Shown here in pieces: positions 1 through 13,099 of a DNA stretch of 64,000 bases (its first letter is position 1; every line of letters begins with the position of its first letter). The translations under genes were made by a program, and so were the position numbers. Below the pieces are notes generated by a model. The model was given only the letters and a program-made list of their open reading frames with translations. It was not told where the DNA came from and did not search any database. Source of the DNA: JANNSX01 sp046348995 (GTDB lineage: Bacteria; Pseudomonadota; Alphaproteobacteria; Rhizobiales; Hyphomicrobiaceae); the NCBI GenBank assembly GCA_046348995.1, contig JAXMDB010000001.1:558001-622000 (forward strand), written 5' to 3'.

Positions 1-59
1 TAGCCGCCGCCCTTCATGGCGGTCACGGCGGCGGTGGAGGAAACAGGTGCTTGGCTCAT
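1..59 (-). CDS. 5' end of an unidentified protein, cut by the window edge
   Basis: A minus-strand reading frame starts with ATG at 59 and stays open to the left edge, giving about 19 residues (MSQAPVSSTAAVTAMKGGG). It begins only 7 bases after the stop codon of the TRAP-type binding protein gene, so the two are probably co-transcribed. The visible part is too short for a family assignment. The spacing and lack of stops support a real gene, but nothing more can be said from the sequence present. Confidence 0.5.
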   Translation of the reverse strand, partial: MSQAPVSSTAAVTAMKGGG

Positions 60-66
60 GCGATGC

Positions 67-1074
67 TTACGATGTGAGGGAGGCGGGCGGCGCCGTCAGC
101 CGCGTGAAGCCTTCGATGCTCGCGACGAGCTTGGCGATGGTCGCGTGCTGCTTGGCGGCGTCGGAGAGGAGATCGGCGGAAGCCTGCTCGATCCGCCGGA
201 CGAGCGCGCGGTCGAACAGGATGCTGAGCGGCCGGTTGCGCCTCTCGATCGTCAGACGGGCCATGCGCCGGTGCGTGGCAAGCTCGGTGCCGGCGAGCGG
301 CGCCGCGGCTGCGATCGCCGTCTCGAGGAGCGCCTGATCGCCGGAGCTCAGTGCGCGGAACCGCGCGATCGGCATGCTCATCGACAGCATGCGGCCGGCA
401 CTGTGGAACGGGCTCTCGGCCGCGGCGGCGAACGCCGTCAGCGTCGGGTGCAACGTATCGGCGAGCGGCGACAGCCCTTCGACGATCTCGACGACGCCGT
501 CATCCGAGGGCGTCCGGGCGCCGAGCAGACGCACGACCCGCCCGGCAAAGCCACCGGTATCGATGGTGAGCCCCGTCAGATCGCGATAGCTGTCTTGCCG
601 GGCCCAGGCGAGGGGCGCGCCGGTATGTCCGGCGTAGAAGACCTTGCGGCCGCCTTCGAGCGCGATCTCGCTCCAGAGGCGGTAACCGCCGGCGACCGTC
701 AGCCAGCCCGCCGTCGCCTGCTCGTCGAACCCGTTCGGGCGGCCGGCGACGATGTCGTGGGCGATGGAGAGAGGGCCATCCGCGTCCGGGAAGCCGAGCA
801 GCAGATCGGCTTCGTTTTGCTCCGTTGCATGCTCGGGCGCAGCGAGCGCGATGCGGCCTTCGGTGATCGCCGCGAGCGACTGCGACAGGCTTTGTAGAAC
901 CGTGAACGTACCTGGCTGATCGAGCGGGAAGCGTGTTGCGACGGTGAAGCGCTCGTGTCTGCGTAGAACCGCAGGCGCGACCGGACGGACGGCCTCGGAT
1001 GCGCCGGCAGCTGCTGGCAGTGCCGCTGCGCCCGCGACGGCGCCTGTCGTCTTCAGGAAGGAACGGCGGTCCAT
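67..1074 (-). CDS. TRAP-type/periplasmic substrate-binding protein with Tat signal
   Basis: A 335-residue exported protein. The N-terminus has a twin-arginine-like signal (DRRSFLKTTGAVAGAAALP) followed by an Ala-rich stretch. The body resembles the DctP family of TRAP transporter binding proteins: conserved segments include a region with LWSEIALEGG (about residues 133-142) and a later helical part with ETAIAAAAPLAGTELATHRR. It would bind a carboxylate-type ligand in the periplasm. No TRAP membrane subunits (DctQ/DctM) are visible beside it, so it is either an orphan binding protein or its partners lie outside the window. A co-directional gene starts 7 bases downstream. The substrate cannot be predicted. 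Confidence 0.72.
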   Translation of the reverse strand: MDRRSFLKTTGAVAGAAALPAAAGASEAVRPVAPAVLRRHERFTVATRFPLDQPGTFTVLQSLSQSLAAITEGRIALAAPEHATEQNEADLLLGFPDADGPLSIAHDIVAGRPNGFDEQATAGWLTVAGGYRLWSEIALEGGRKVFYAGHTGAPLAWARQDSYRDLTGLTIDTGGFAGRVVRLLGARTPSDDGVVEIVEGLSPLADTLHPTLTAFAAAAESPFHSAGRMLSMSMPIARFRALSSGDQALLETAIAAAAPLAGTELATHRRMARLTIERRNRPLSILFDRALVRRIEQASADLLSDAAKQHATIAKLVASIEGFTRLTAPPASLTS

Positions 1075-1164
1075 GTCTCACCCCTTCGGCAAAATCTGGT
1101 GCGATCTTAACGATTGCGCACGCGATTGCACGGGGGATCGGCCGTCTTCGCCGGGGCTGTCGCC

Positions 1165-1548
1165 TCACGGCAACGGTCGAAGGCTCGCGGTCGGGGCGTC
1201 GTCGGCGAGCACCTGGGCGATGCCGGTCTCGAACGCCTGCTTGCCTGGGTAGCCGGTCAGCCGCGCGATCTCGATGCCGTCACGCATGACGATGAAGGTC
1301 GGCACCGTGCGAATCGGTGAGCGGAGCGGTTGGCCTGCCGTGCCGAGTGCATTGAGGTCGACGATCGTCAGCGGCAGCGAGCGGCTGGTCTCCGACGTCC
1401 AGTAATCCTGAAGCGCCTCGGTATGGAACTGCGCGCAGGCGGTGCAGCCTTCGATCTCGAAGACGAAGAGGCGCATGTCCGCGCGCGCGCGCGACACAGA
1501 CGCCGCTACGCAGAGACCCGCCAAGACCACTCGAGACCAACGCCGCAA
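1165..1548 (-). CDS. Periplasmic thioredoxin-like protein (CTAC motif)
   Basis: A 127-residue protein with an N-terminal signal peptide (hydrophobic VVLAGLCVAASVSRARA) and a thioredoxin-like fold. The redox motif is EGCTACAQFH, a Cys-X-X-Cys in which the usual Gly-Pro is replaced by Thr-Ala. The cis-Pro region RTVPTFIVMRDG and the following GYPGKQAFE match SoxW/TlpA-like small periplasmic thioredoxins. It likely reduces or oxidises disulfides in the periplasm. It lies 90 bases upstream of the TRAP-type binding protein in the same direction, so the two may share a transcript. No sox or ccm genes are nearby to define its partner. Confidence 0.75.
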   Translation of the reverse strand: MRRWSRVVLAGLCVAASVSRARADMRLFVFEIEGCTACAQFHTEALQDYWTSETSRSLPLTIVDLNALGTAGQPLRSPIRTVPTFIVMRDGIEIARLTGYPGKQAFETGIAQVLADDAPTASLRPLP

Positions 1549-1659
1549 CGCGCCAACTCCACTCGACCCACGGTCCGAGCTTAGCGGCGGAGGAGGGGCG
1601 TTGGGAAGGCGTTGGGTAAACCGATCGTTAATCCGAGCCGGTGCGGCGGACGTCCCACG

Positions 1660-1689
1660 AAAAAAGGGGTGATCCGAGGATCACCCCTT
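1660..1689 (-). terminator. Rho-independent terminator downstream of L,D-transpeptidase
   Basis: A perfect 10-bp inverted repeat (AAGGGGTGAT at 1664-1673 and its complement at 1680-1689) with a 6-base loop. Read on the minus strand it is followed by a run of six T. It lies about 70 bases past the stop of the L,D-transpeptidase that ends at 1757. Confidence 0.75.
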
Positions 1690-1712
1690 GAGTTTCGGCT
1701 TATGGCAGGCAC

Positions 1713-1739
1713 GGATCCCGGCGCGGCAAGCCGGGATCC
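1713..1739. repeat. Short inverted repeat GGATCCCGGC / GCCGGGATCC
   Basis: Two perfect 10-bp arms around a 7-base loop (GCGGCAA), between the L,D-transpeptidase stop and its terminator. There is no T-run. It may be a small REP-like unit or a transcript-stabilising hairpin. Confidence 0.5.
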
Positions 1740-1756
1740 CGGAGAAATCGGATGGC

Positions 1757-2404
1757 TCAAGTCTTATAGCGATTCCACGTCACGAGCACGCGGGCTCCGA
1801 CCGGAACACGGCCGTAAAGATCCAGAACGTCCTCGTTGAACATGCGGATGCAACCCTTGGAGACGGCCTCGCCGATCGTCCAGGGCGCGTCGGTGCCGTG
1901 GATGCGGTAGGTCGAGGAGCCGAGATAAAGCGCCCGGTTGCCGAGCGGATTCATCGGATGGCCGCCCGGCACGAAGGCCGGCAGCTTCGGGTTCTCCTTG
2001 CGCATATCGGCCGTGGGCGTCCAGGTCGGGTTCACGCGCTTCATGGAGACGTATGTCGACCCGGCCCAGCGGCTCTGCTCGCGGGGAATGGCGATCGGGT
2101 AGGCGCGCGCCTGGCCCTTGGCCGTGATGAGATAAAGCTGGCGATCGCCGAAGGAGACGATGATCTGGCCGGGCTTCACGTTCGAGGAGAAGGCGACCAC
2201 CTCGCCGCCCGAGCCGCCGCCACTGAAGCCGCCGCCCCAGAAGTCGAAGCCGCCGCCGCCACCACCGCTGCTGCCGCCCGACGCGGGCGCCATCGAGGTC
2301 GAGCTGACGCTGCTTTCCGCTCCTGCCGGCACCGACAAGGCGGCCGCCAGAACGAGCGCGCTGCCGACCAGCGTAGCCGTGCGCATCACGCGACTGAATA
2401 TCAT
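1757..2404 (-). CDS. L,D-transpeptidase (YkuD/ErfK domain), copy 1
   Basis: A 215-residue exported enzyme that forms 3-3 peptidoglycan cross-links or attaches proteins to the wall in the periplasm. It has a signal peptide (TATLVGSALVLAAALSVPAGA), then a Gly-rich low-complexity linker (residues about 42-66), then the YkuD domain. Catalytic residues are visible as RIHGT (His169) and SKGCIRM (Cys185). The ATG at 2404 is chosen because AAGGAG and GGAG sequences sit just upstream and the signal peptide begins there; longer in-frame starts would add a charged, non-signal-like leader. It is followed by a terminator and preceded by a second L,D-transpeptidase gene 94 bases upstream in the same direction. 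Confidence 0.92.
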   Translation of the reverse strand: MIFSRVMRTATLVGSALVLAAALSVPAGAESSVSSTSMAPASGGSSGGGGGGFDFWGGGFSGGGSGGEVVAFSSNVKPGQIIVSFGDRQLYLITAKGQARAYPIAIPREQSRWAGSTYVSMKRVNPTWTPTADMRKENPKLPAFVPGGHPMNPLGNRALYLGSSTYRIHGTDAPWTIGEAVSKGCIRMFNEDVLDLYGRVPVGARVLVTWNRYKT

Positions 2405-2498
2405 CTCCTGCTCCTTCACGTTCGGTTCGTTGCGATGAGGCCTGATGGCCCGAATCATTTTCTCTCTTGGTTGAGAAACGCTTAACGCAGCCGTCTTT

Positions 2499-3050
2499 TT
2501 ACTCTTGAGCCGCCACCTGCTGAGGCGCCAGCTCCTCGATGACGTAGACCGGCGCACCGATGTGCACCCGGTCGTAGAGATCGATCACATCCTTGTTATA
2601 CATGCGGAAACAGCCGTTCGAGGCAGCCGACCCGATCGAGTTCGGATGCAACGTGCCGTGAATGCGGTAGTTGCTCCAACCCAGATAGAGCGCGCGCGGC
2701 CCGAGCGGGCTTTGCGGTCCGCCAGGAACGTATTCGGGCAGACCCGGGTTGCGCCGGCGCATGTCGGGCGTCGGGGACCAGCCAGGATCTTTCTGCTTCG
2801 ATTGAACGAACAAGCGGCCGGTCCACTGCTCCTTGGGCACGCCGATGGCGATCGGGTAGCGCAGCGCGTAGCCGTTGCCGAGCAGGTAGTAGAGCTGACG
2901 CTCCTTATTCACGACGACGATGGCGCCGATCGGGTAGGAGGCTTTGAAGGCGATGATCTCGGGCGCGGCCCGGGCGGTCGAGAACGGATCCGCCATCAGC
3001 GCCAGCAACAGCGCGATCGCGGCGAGGATCGATCCCCGCTGTCCTCTCAT
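2499..3050 (-). CDS. L,D-transpeptidase (YkuD/ErfK domain), copy 2
   Basis: A 183-residue paralogue of the following gene. It has a signal peptide (ILAAIALLLALMADPFSTARA), a segment typical of the ErfK/YbiS group (VVVNKERQLYYLLGNG), and the active-site motifs RIHGT (His131) and SNGCFRM (Cys147). The ATG at 3050 is favoured because GGAGGGA precedes it and the signal peptide starts there; an in-frame start at 3095 would put a non-hydrophobic leader in front. It probably cross-links meso-diaminopimelate residues of peptidoglycan. It is tandem with copy 1 and likely co-transcribed. A third copy lies at 18049-18732. Confidence 0.92.
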   Translation of the reverse strand: MRGQRGSILAAIALLLALMADPFSTARAAPEIIAFKASYPIGAIVVVNKERQLYYLLGNGYALRYPIAIGVPKEQWTGRLFVQSKQKDPGWSPTPDMRRRNPGLPEYVPGGPQSPLGPRALYLGWSNYRIHGTLHPNSIGSAASNGCFRMYNKDVIDLYDRVHIGAPVYVIEELAPQQVAAQE

Positions 3051-3323
3051 GGCATTCCCTCCGGCAGGTCCCCGACGCATCACGCAACACCTCACATGGA
3101 GCTGCCAAGGCGCTCCTGTGACTTACGAAAAACGCATCCCGCTGATTTGCGCGATTGTGGCGAGACGGGGGCGGCCTGACAAGGCCGCGAAAGCCCCAAT
3201 CGCCATCACGAAGGGGTGTGAGAAATGCTTTCCGGCGGACTGTGCCCTCAAAGGCACATGAGACGGCCGGGCAGCTGGAGCGTGAGGGCAGGGGCTAGGG
3301 ATCGTCAGAGGAAAAGGGTTTGT

Positions 3324-3338
3324 GTTCGATTTTTGTTC
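3324..3338. promoter_or_regulatory. LexA (SOS) box 1, GTTC-N7-GTTC
   Basis: GTTCGATTTTTGTTC exactly fits the alphaproteobacterial LexA consensus GTTC-N7-GTTC. It lies upstream of imuA, the first gene of an operon that is under LexA control in Caulobacter and rhizobia. Confidence 0.85.
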
Positions 3339-3364
3339 TTGCTAACGGGACGAGTCTGGATTAA

Positions 3365-3379
3365 GAACAAAGAAGGAAC
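3365..3379. promoter_or_regulatory. LexA (SOS) box 2, inverse orientation
   Basis: GAACAAAGAAGGAAC is the reverse complement of GTTC-N7-GTTC. With box 1 it brackets 26 bases that contain a plausible promoter, which would give tight repression of the mutagenesis operon. Confidence 0.82.
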
Positions 3380-3441
3380 GAGAGGCGTTGCCTCGAGCTC
3401 CAGGAGATCAGTCCTCAAGGCCTTGCGAGGCATGTTGCGTC

Positions 3442-4422
3442 ATGGGTCCGGCTTCAGATCGCGTCATGGATCGGCAGGCGGACCTGCCTCACGAGTCTTC
3501 CGGGCATGAAGGTGCCTCTGTTGCGTTGGTTGCGTCCGAGTCCCCGAATCTGTCCCCACGTGTTTCCTCGACAGCAGGCGGGGGCCTGCCGCGGCAAGCC
3601 CTCATCGACACCCTGCGGAACCAGGTTGAAGGCATCGTCCCGCGTGCCTTCACCGTGCGCTCCCCCACCCCAGCCCTCACGCCCACTGTGGGGGAGCGCG
3701 CTCCCGCCTGCTCTTTTTCCTTCGGCCCGTCCTGGACGCTCGGCGCCGCCGAGATCGATGGCTTCCTGCCCTGGCAAGGGCTCTCGACGCACGGGCTGCA
3801 TGAGCTGAAGCCCGCAGCACCCGGAGATGCCGCGGCCGCTCAAGTCCTCGCCATGGCGTTGCTCGCCCGCCGTCTCGAACCGGAGGAGGCGCGCCACAAA
3901 TCGCTGCTTTGGGTCGCGCCCTGGCGCGACATCGCCGAGGGCGGCTGGCCCTATGGTCCGGGCTTGCGCCAGCTCGGCCTCGATCCGGCCCGTCTGATCC
4001 TCGTCGAGACGCGGCGCGACAGCGAGGCCTTGTGGGCGATCGAGGAGGGAATGCGCTCGGGCGCGCTCGCCGGCGTGCTCGGCTCCGTGTCCCGGTTGAG
4101 CCTCACCGCCGCGCGCCGCCTGGCGCTGGCGGCTGCCACCTACGAGACGCCTGGGCTCATCCTGACGCCGGCCGCGCTTCCGGGGCTGCCGGTGGCGATG
4201 AGCCGATGGCGGATCGCCGCCAGCGCGGGGGCCCCCCATCCGCTCGCGCCTGCCTTGCCGGGACGCTTGCGTTTCACCCTCGCGCTGGAGCGCTGCCGGG
4301 GGCGGGAGTGTGGGCACTCGTGGATCGTGGAGTGGTCCGATGCGTCGTTTCGTTTCCGTGTGGCTGCCCCATTGGCCGATCGAGCGTCTCGCCCGGGTGT
4401 CGCCCGCCGCCGTGCCGGCTGA
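3442..4422 (+). CDS. imuA: ImuA, RecA-like accessory protein of SOS translesion synthesis
   Basis: ImuA is a RecA/SulA-like protein that works with ImuB and DnaE2 in damage-induced mutagenesis in bacteria lacking DNA polymerase V. The conserved part starts near LPRQALIDTLRNQVEGI. It continues through a region with GLHELKP, a Walker-B-like KSLLWVAPWRDIAEGG and GPGLRQLGLDPARLILVE, all typical of ImuA. The C-terminus is Arg-rich. The start is uncertain: ATG at 3442 is given, but an in-frame TTG at 3388 (AAGGA ten bases upstream) or ATG at 3466 are alternatives, and the first 60 residues are poorly conserved. The 3' end overlaps imuB by 83 bases. Two LexA boxes lie just upstream. Confidence 0.85.
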   Translation: MGPASDRVMDRQADLPHESSGHEGASVALVASESPNLSPRVSSTAGGGLPRQALIDTLRNQVEGIVPRAFTVRSPTPALTPTVGERAPACSFSFGPSWTLGAAEIDGFLPWQGLSTHGLHELKPAAPGDAAAAQVLAMALLARRLEPEEARHKSLLWVAPWRDIAEGGWPYGPGLRQLGLDPARLILVETRRDSEALWAIEEGMRSGALAGVLGSVSRLSLTAARRLALAAATYETPGLILTPAALPGLPVAMSRWRIAASAGAPHPLAPALPGRLRFTLALERCRGRECGHSWIVEWSDASFRFRVAAPLADRASRPGVARRRAG

Positions 4423-5997
4423 GACACCGCTGGCGCTGGTTCTGGCGGTGCAGGGGCGGCTGACGCTCTCGGCGGTCAATGCGCGAGCTCGCCGCGAGGG
4501 GCTCGCTCCGGGATGGGCGCTCGCCGATGCGCGCGCCGCCGTGCCGAGGCTCGCGACGCGGACGGCCGAGCCCTCGGCCGATGCGACGGCGTTGCGGCGC
4601 CTCTCCCTTTGGATGAGCCGGTATGGCGCACGCGTCGCCATCGAGCGTCCGGTCGTGGACGCCGCCGCCAAGAGCAAAGGCAAAGCCGCCGGGCTCGCCG
4701 CCGTCCTCGACGCACCCGACGGCATCTCGATCGAGATCACGGGCGTCGCCCATCTCTATGGTGACGAGGCGGGCCTGCTTGCCGATCTCGTCCGCCGGGT
4801 TGCCGGTTTCGGCTTGACCGTCCGCCCGGGCCTCGCCGATACGCCCGGCGCCGCCTGGGCGATCGCGCGCGCCGTGACGAGCCGCCGCCTCGCCGATCGC
4901 ATCCTCGCACCGGGAGAAACAGCCGCCGGCCTCGCCCCGCTCCCCATCGCCGCGCTCCGTCTTGCCCCCGAGACCGTGACGCTCCTGAAGCGGCTCGGCC
5001 TCAAGAGCATCGGCGATCTCATGCCCCTGCCGCGCCCGAGTCTCGAGCGGCGCTTCAAGAGCAAGCAGGCCGCGGCGGCCGTGCTCACGCGGCTCGACCA
5101 GGCGCTGGGTGTCGCGAAAGAGCCCGCAAGGGCGCTCGTGCCGCCGATGCGGTTCGCCGTACGCCGGAGCTTCGTCGAGCCGCTGGTGTCGAGCGAGGGC
5201 GTCATGGCGAGCTTGAGCGATCTGGCGCACGAGCTCGGCGAGACGCTCTCGGCCGCCCGCCGAGGCGCGCGGCGGCTGGTGCTCGCGCTCTACCGCTCGG
5301 ACGGCAGTCTCGCCCGCATCGCGGCCGGCTTGAGCCGTCCCTCGCGCGCGCCCGATCACGTCCGCCGTCTCCTCGCCGATCGCCTGGCGTCCATCGATCT
5401 GGGCTACGGCGTCGACCTGATGACGCTCGCCGCGCCCTCAACCGAGGCGCTCGAGGCCGAGCAGGACGGCATCGACGGCCTCGCCGCGCATAAGAGCGAC
5501 GGCCAGGCGCTGCTCGTCGACCGGCTCGCGAGCCGCCTCGGGCCCGGCCGGGTGCTGAAGCTCGCCCCGCGCGCGAGCCATCTTCCCGAGGCGGCGGAAG
5601 AGCGTGTCTCTGCGCTCGCCGAAAGCCCGGCGCCTCGGATCGCGCCGCCCGCCCGCTTAAGCGCCCGCCCGCCGTTCCTCTTGCCCCATCCCGAGCCCGT
5701 CGCTGTCGTTGCCGAGATTCCGGATGGGCCGCCGGCGTCGCTCGAATGGCGCCGCCGCCGCTGCCGCATCGTCAAGGCCGAAGGCCCCGAGCGGATCGCG
5801 CCCGAATGGTGGCAGCCGCTACTCGCGCTCGAACGCGAAAAGGAGGAGGCGATCGCGCCCAAGCGCCGCCCGCGCACGCGCGACTACTACACGATCGAGG
5901 ACGAGGTGGGGCGCCGCTACTGGGTGTTCCGCGAAGGTCTCTACGGCCGCGAGGAAAGCGAGGCGCCGCCCGCCTGGTACCTGCACGGGCTGTTCGC

Positions 5998-6001
<4 letters not shown>
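4340..6001 (+). CDS. imuB: ImuB, Y-family polymerase-like protein lacking catalysis
   Basis: A 553-residue Y-family-related protein that links ImuA, the beta clamp and DnaE2 during error-prone lesion bypass. It opens with MRRFVSVWLPHWPIERL, the usual ImuB start. ITGVAHLYGDE occupies the position where active polymerases carry catalytic acidic residues, so it is expected to be non-catalytic, as known for the family. The helix-hairpin-helix part (LKRLGLKSIGDLMPLPRPSLERRF) and the C-terminal YYTIEDEVGRRYWVFREGLY with PPAWYLHGLFA are characteristic. The start at 4340 overlaps imuA. The stop overlaps the dnaE2 start (ATGA), indicating translational coupling. Confidence 0.93.
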
Positions 6002-10185
<4,184 letters not shown>

Positions 10186-10240
10186 GGCCTGATGGGCGCC
10201 GGTGGCACTGTGAGGGCTCGCACGTCGCAGGAGGAATAGC

Positions 10241-12001
10241 ATGCGCCGCAGAGGACGTTGGCTTTGCGCGGCGGTCTCAGCGCTTCTCCTGCTCGCGATC
10301 GCGCCCGCCCTCGCCCAGGACCAGAGCGCGCGCCAATCGGCGCCGGAGGCGGACACCGGCTGGGGTGCGACGCAGACGGCCACTGCCTCACGCTTTATGG
10401 TGACGGCGGCGAACCCGCTCGCCGTCGAGGCTGGCGTCGAAATCCTCAAAGCTGGCGGTAGCGCGGTCGATGCGGCGATCGCCGTGCAGATGGTGCTCAA
10501 CGTCGTCGAGCCGCAGTCTTCCGGCATCGGTGGCGGCGGCTTTCTCGTTCACTTCACGAAGGCGGATGGCAGCCTCACGACCTTCGACGGCCGCGAGACG
10601 GCGCCGGCTTCGGCGAAGCCCGATCGCTTTCTCTTGCCCGACGGCAAGCCGCGCGATTTCGACGAGGCCGTGAAGAGTGGCCTCAGCATCGGCACGCCGG
10701 GCAACCTGCGCATGCTCGAGCTTGCGCACAAACGTTTCGGCAAGCTCCCCTGGAAGCGCCTCTTCGAGCCGGCGATCCGCGTCGCCGAGACCGGATTCCC
10801 GGTGTCGACGCGGCTCAATCTGCTGCTCTACATGGAGGGCCCGAGCGCCTTCGACAGCGAAGCGCAGACGCTCTATTTCAGCCCCAGCGGCTGGCCGCGG
10901 CGCATCGGCTCGATCTTGCGCAACCCGGAGCTCGCGGCGACGCTGCGGATCATCGCCGAGAAAGGCCCGGACGCGTTCTATTCCGGCCCGCTCGCCGAGG
11001 CCATTGTCGCGGACGCGCATGGCGCACCGACCGTCGCGGGCGATCTCACGACAGCCGATCTCGCAGGCTATCGCGCCATCGAGCGCGCGGCCGTCTGCGC
11101 GCCCTATCGCGGCTACAGTATCTGCGGCATGGGCCCGCCGTCCTCGGGCGGCACGACGGTCGCGCAAACCCTGGCCTTGCTCGACGGACTCGATGTCGGA
11201 AGCGAGCCGCTCGATCGCACCGGCGTCGGCCGGATCGCCGAGGCCGAGAAGCTCGCCTACGCCGATCGCGACCGCTATCTCGCCGATCCGGATTTCGTCG
11301 CGGTGCCGTCTGGGCTGCTGGATGCGGCCTACATCGCGGAGCGCCGCAAGCTCATCGATGCCGACAAGCCGAAGCCGAGCGTCGAGGCCGGCACGCCACC
11401 CACGAAATCGGGCGCACTGTTCGGCGCCGACAACACGCGCGAGCGGCATGGCACGAGCCACGTCTCGATCGTCGATGCGGAGGGCAATGCCGTCTCTTTC
11501 ACCACCAGCATCGAGGGCGTGTTCGGCGCGCACCGGATGGTGCAGGGCTTCTTCCTCAACAACCAGCTCACCGACTTCGCCTTCAAGCCGGCCGACAAGG
11601 ACGGCCTGCCCGTCGCCAATCGCGTCGAGGCTGGCAAACGCCCGCGCTCGTCGATGGCGCCGACGATCGTGCTCGGGCCGGACGGCAAGCTGTTCCTCGT
11701 GACGGGCTCGCCGGGCGGCAGCCGCATCATCCTCTATGTCGTCAAGTCGATCGTCTGCGTCATCGATTGGACGTGCTCCGCCGGTGAGGCGGCCGAGCTC
11801 GTCAATTTCGGCAGCCGCAACGGCCCGCTCGAGGTCGAGAGTGGGTTTTCAGGCGCCCGTCTCGGCATGGCGATGTGGATCCGCGGGCACAAGATCTCGC
11901 CCCAGCTCATGACGAGCGGCGTTCACCTCATCATCGCTCGCGACGGCCACTACGAGGGCGCCGCCGATCCGAGGCGGGAGGGTACGGTCCGCGGGGAGTA
12001 G
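10241..12001 (+). CDS. ggt: Gamma-glutamyltransferase (periplasmic, autoprocessed)
   Basis: A 586-residue exported enzyme that hydrolyses or transfers the gamma-glutamyl group of glutathione and related amides. It has a signal peptide (LCAAVSALLLLAIAPALAQ). The large-subunit motif VVEPQSSGIGGGGFLVHF and the glutamate-binding Arg in TFDGRETAPA are present. The autocleavage site is HGTSHVSIVDAEGNAVSFTTS, where Thr405 becomes the N-terminal nucleophile of the small subunit. The oxyanion region GSPGGSRII is also present. AGGAGG precedes the ATG. It starts 55 bases after dnaE2 on the same strand but is functionally unrelated to it. Confidence 0.93.
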   Translation: MRRRGRWLCAAVSALLLLAIAPALAQDQSARQSAPEADTGWGATQTATASRFMVTAANPLAVEAGVEILKAGGSAVDAAIAVQMVLNVVEPQSSGIGGGGFLVHFTKADGSLTTFDGRETAPASAKPDRFLLPDGKPRDFDEAVKSGLSIGTPGNLRMLELAHKRFGKLPWKRLFEPAIRVAETGFPVSTRLNLLLYMEGPSAFDSEAQTLYFSPSGWPRRIGSILRNPELAATLRIIAEKGPDAFYSGPLAEAIVADAHGAPTVAGDLTTADLAGYRAIERAAVCAPYRGYSICGMGPPSSGGTTVAQTLALLDGLDVGSEPLDRTGVGRIAEAEKLAYADRDRYLADPDFVAVPSGLLDAAYIAERRKLIDADKPKPSVEAGTPPTKSGALFGADNTRERHGTSHVSIVDAEGNAVSFTTSIEGVFGAHRMVQGFFLNNQLTDFAFKPADKDGLPVANRVEAGKRPRSSMAPTIVLGPDGKLFLVTGSPGGSRIILYVVKSIVCVIDWTCSAGEAAELVNFGSRNGPLEVESGFSGARLGMAMWIRGHKISPQLMTSGVHLIIARDGHYEGAADPRREGTVRGE

Positions 12002-12091
12002 CTCGTGCATTTGGCGTTGATTGTGACAAGCCGCTTTGCTTAGTGGGCGCGGGCTCGGAAAAAAAGATGTTCCGGGCGAGTGGGGTCGTCG

Positions 12092-13057
12092 ATGTCGCGT
12101 TACGCGTTCCGTTCAGGCGAAGCGCTCGATGCCGCGTTTCGCCAGATCCTCCGGCATCAGCTTCGGTCCGCTGGGCGGGCGCTCGCGGTCGAGACGACGC
12201 CCGCGCTTGCGGTTCATCGGGCCCGGCGGTGCTTGAAGCGCGCCCGGGCGCTTTTGTCTCTCCTCTCGCCGGCGTACGGCAAGCGCCGGTGGGCAAAGCC
12301 CGCCAAAGCGCTGAAGGCCATCGCCGATCGCCTGTCGGGCGCGCGCGACGAGCAGGCGCGGCTCGATGCCCTCGCCCGGCTCGCGGCCGGTGGCCGGCGC
12401 CCACTCCCCACATCGAGCCTCGAGGTGCTGCGCAAGGTGATCGAGACGCGCCGTCTCGAGCTCGAGCGCGCGGCGGAGGCTGCGCTCGAAGACGACCTCA
12501 CATCTCGCCTCGAGCGCGTTGCTCGGAAACTTGGCAAGACGCGGCTCAAGAGGTTTGGTGAGCCGGCGCTGATCGATGGGATCGTGCGCACCTATCGCCG
12601 GGGCCGCCGGGCGATGCGGCACGCCTATGCGAGCGGCGAGGACCTGGATTTTCATGCTTGGCGCCGCGAGGTGCAGACGCACTGGCGCCATATGCAACTG
12701 ATCGCGCCGCGCGCGCCGGCCGAGGCGATCGCGCGGGCCGAGGCCGCAAAGACGCTCGCCGGACTGCTCGGCGAGGATCACGATCTGTGGCTCCTCCTCG
12801 CCGATCTCGCCGATCCGGCGCTGCCGTTGGGCCAGGCCGCCCGTCAGCGTCTGCGCCGTGCGATCGTCGCGGCACAGACGGCGTTGCGCGAGCAGGCGAA
12901 GGCCATCGGCGATCAGCTCTATGCCGAGAAGCCGAAGGCGCTCCGGCGGTGGCTCCTGGCGGCGTGGGACACGCCGGTTGCCAAGTCGGCCGTGCCCGTG
13001 AAGCGAAAGTCACCCGCAACGCGCCGTGCGAAAGCATCCTCGCTCGTTGCCGCGTGA
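12092..13057 (+). CDS. CHAD domain-containing protein
   Basis: A 321-residue soluble protein made almost entirely of a CHAD domain, a helical bundle with conserved histidines and many basic residues that binds polyphosphate. Visible elements are VHRARRCLKRARALL, FHAWRREVQTHWRHMQL and LGEDHDLWLLLADL, carrying the typical His and basic positions. The C-terminus is Lys/Arg-rich. No CYTH domain or polyphosphate kinase is adjacent. The ATG at 12092 (MSRYAFRSGEALDAAF) begins the conserved part; an in-frame ATG at 12080 is an alternative. It lies 90 bases after ggt. Its role is probably in polyphosphate organisation. Confidence 0.85.
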   Translation: MSRYAFRSGEALDAAFRQILRHQLRSAGRALAVETTPALAVHRARRCLKRARALLSLLSPAYGKRRWAKPAKALKAIADRLSGARDEQARLDALARLAAGGRRPLPTSSLEVLRKVIETRRLELERAAEAALEDDLTSRLERVARKLGKTRLKRFGEPALIDGIVRTYRRGRRAMRHAYASGEDLDFHAWRREVQTHWRHMQLIAPRAPAEAIARAEAAKTLAGLLGEDHDLWLLLADLADPALPLGQAARQRLRRAIVAAQTALREQAKAIGDQLYAEKPKALRRWLLAAWDTPVAKSAVPVKRKSPATRRAKASSLVAA

Positions 13058-13099
13058 GTCCGGCCGCTGCTGTTGAAAGGGCTGCGTGCGTAGCAACCA

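Larger units (their letters stand above)
3051..3441. promoter_or_regulatory. Divergent intergenic region between L,D-transpeptidase and imuA
   Basis: This region of roughly 390 bases must hold the promoters of the leftward L,D-transpeptidase pair and of the rightward mutagenesis operon. The right-hand part carries two LexA boxes, listed separately. A possible promoter between them is TTGCTA-N16-TTAAGA. No gene is supported in the rest. Confidence 0.45.
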
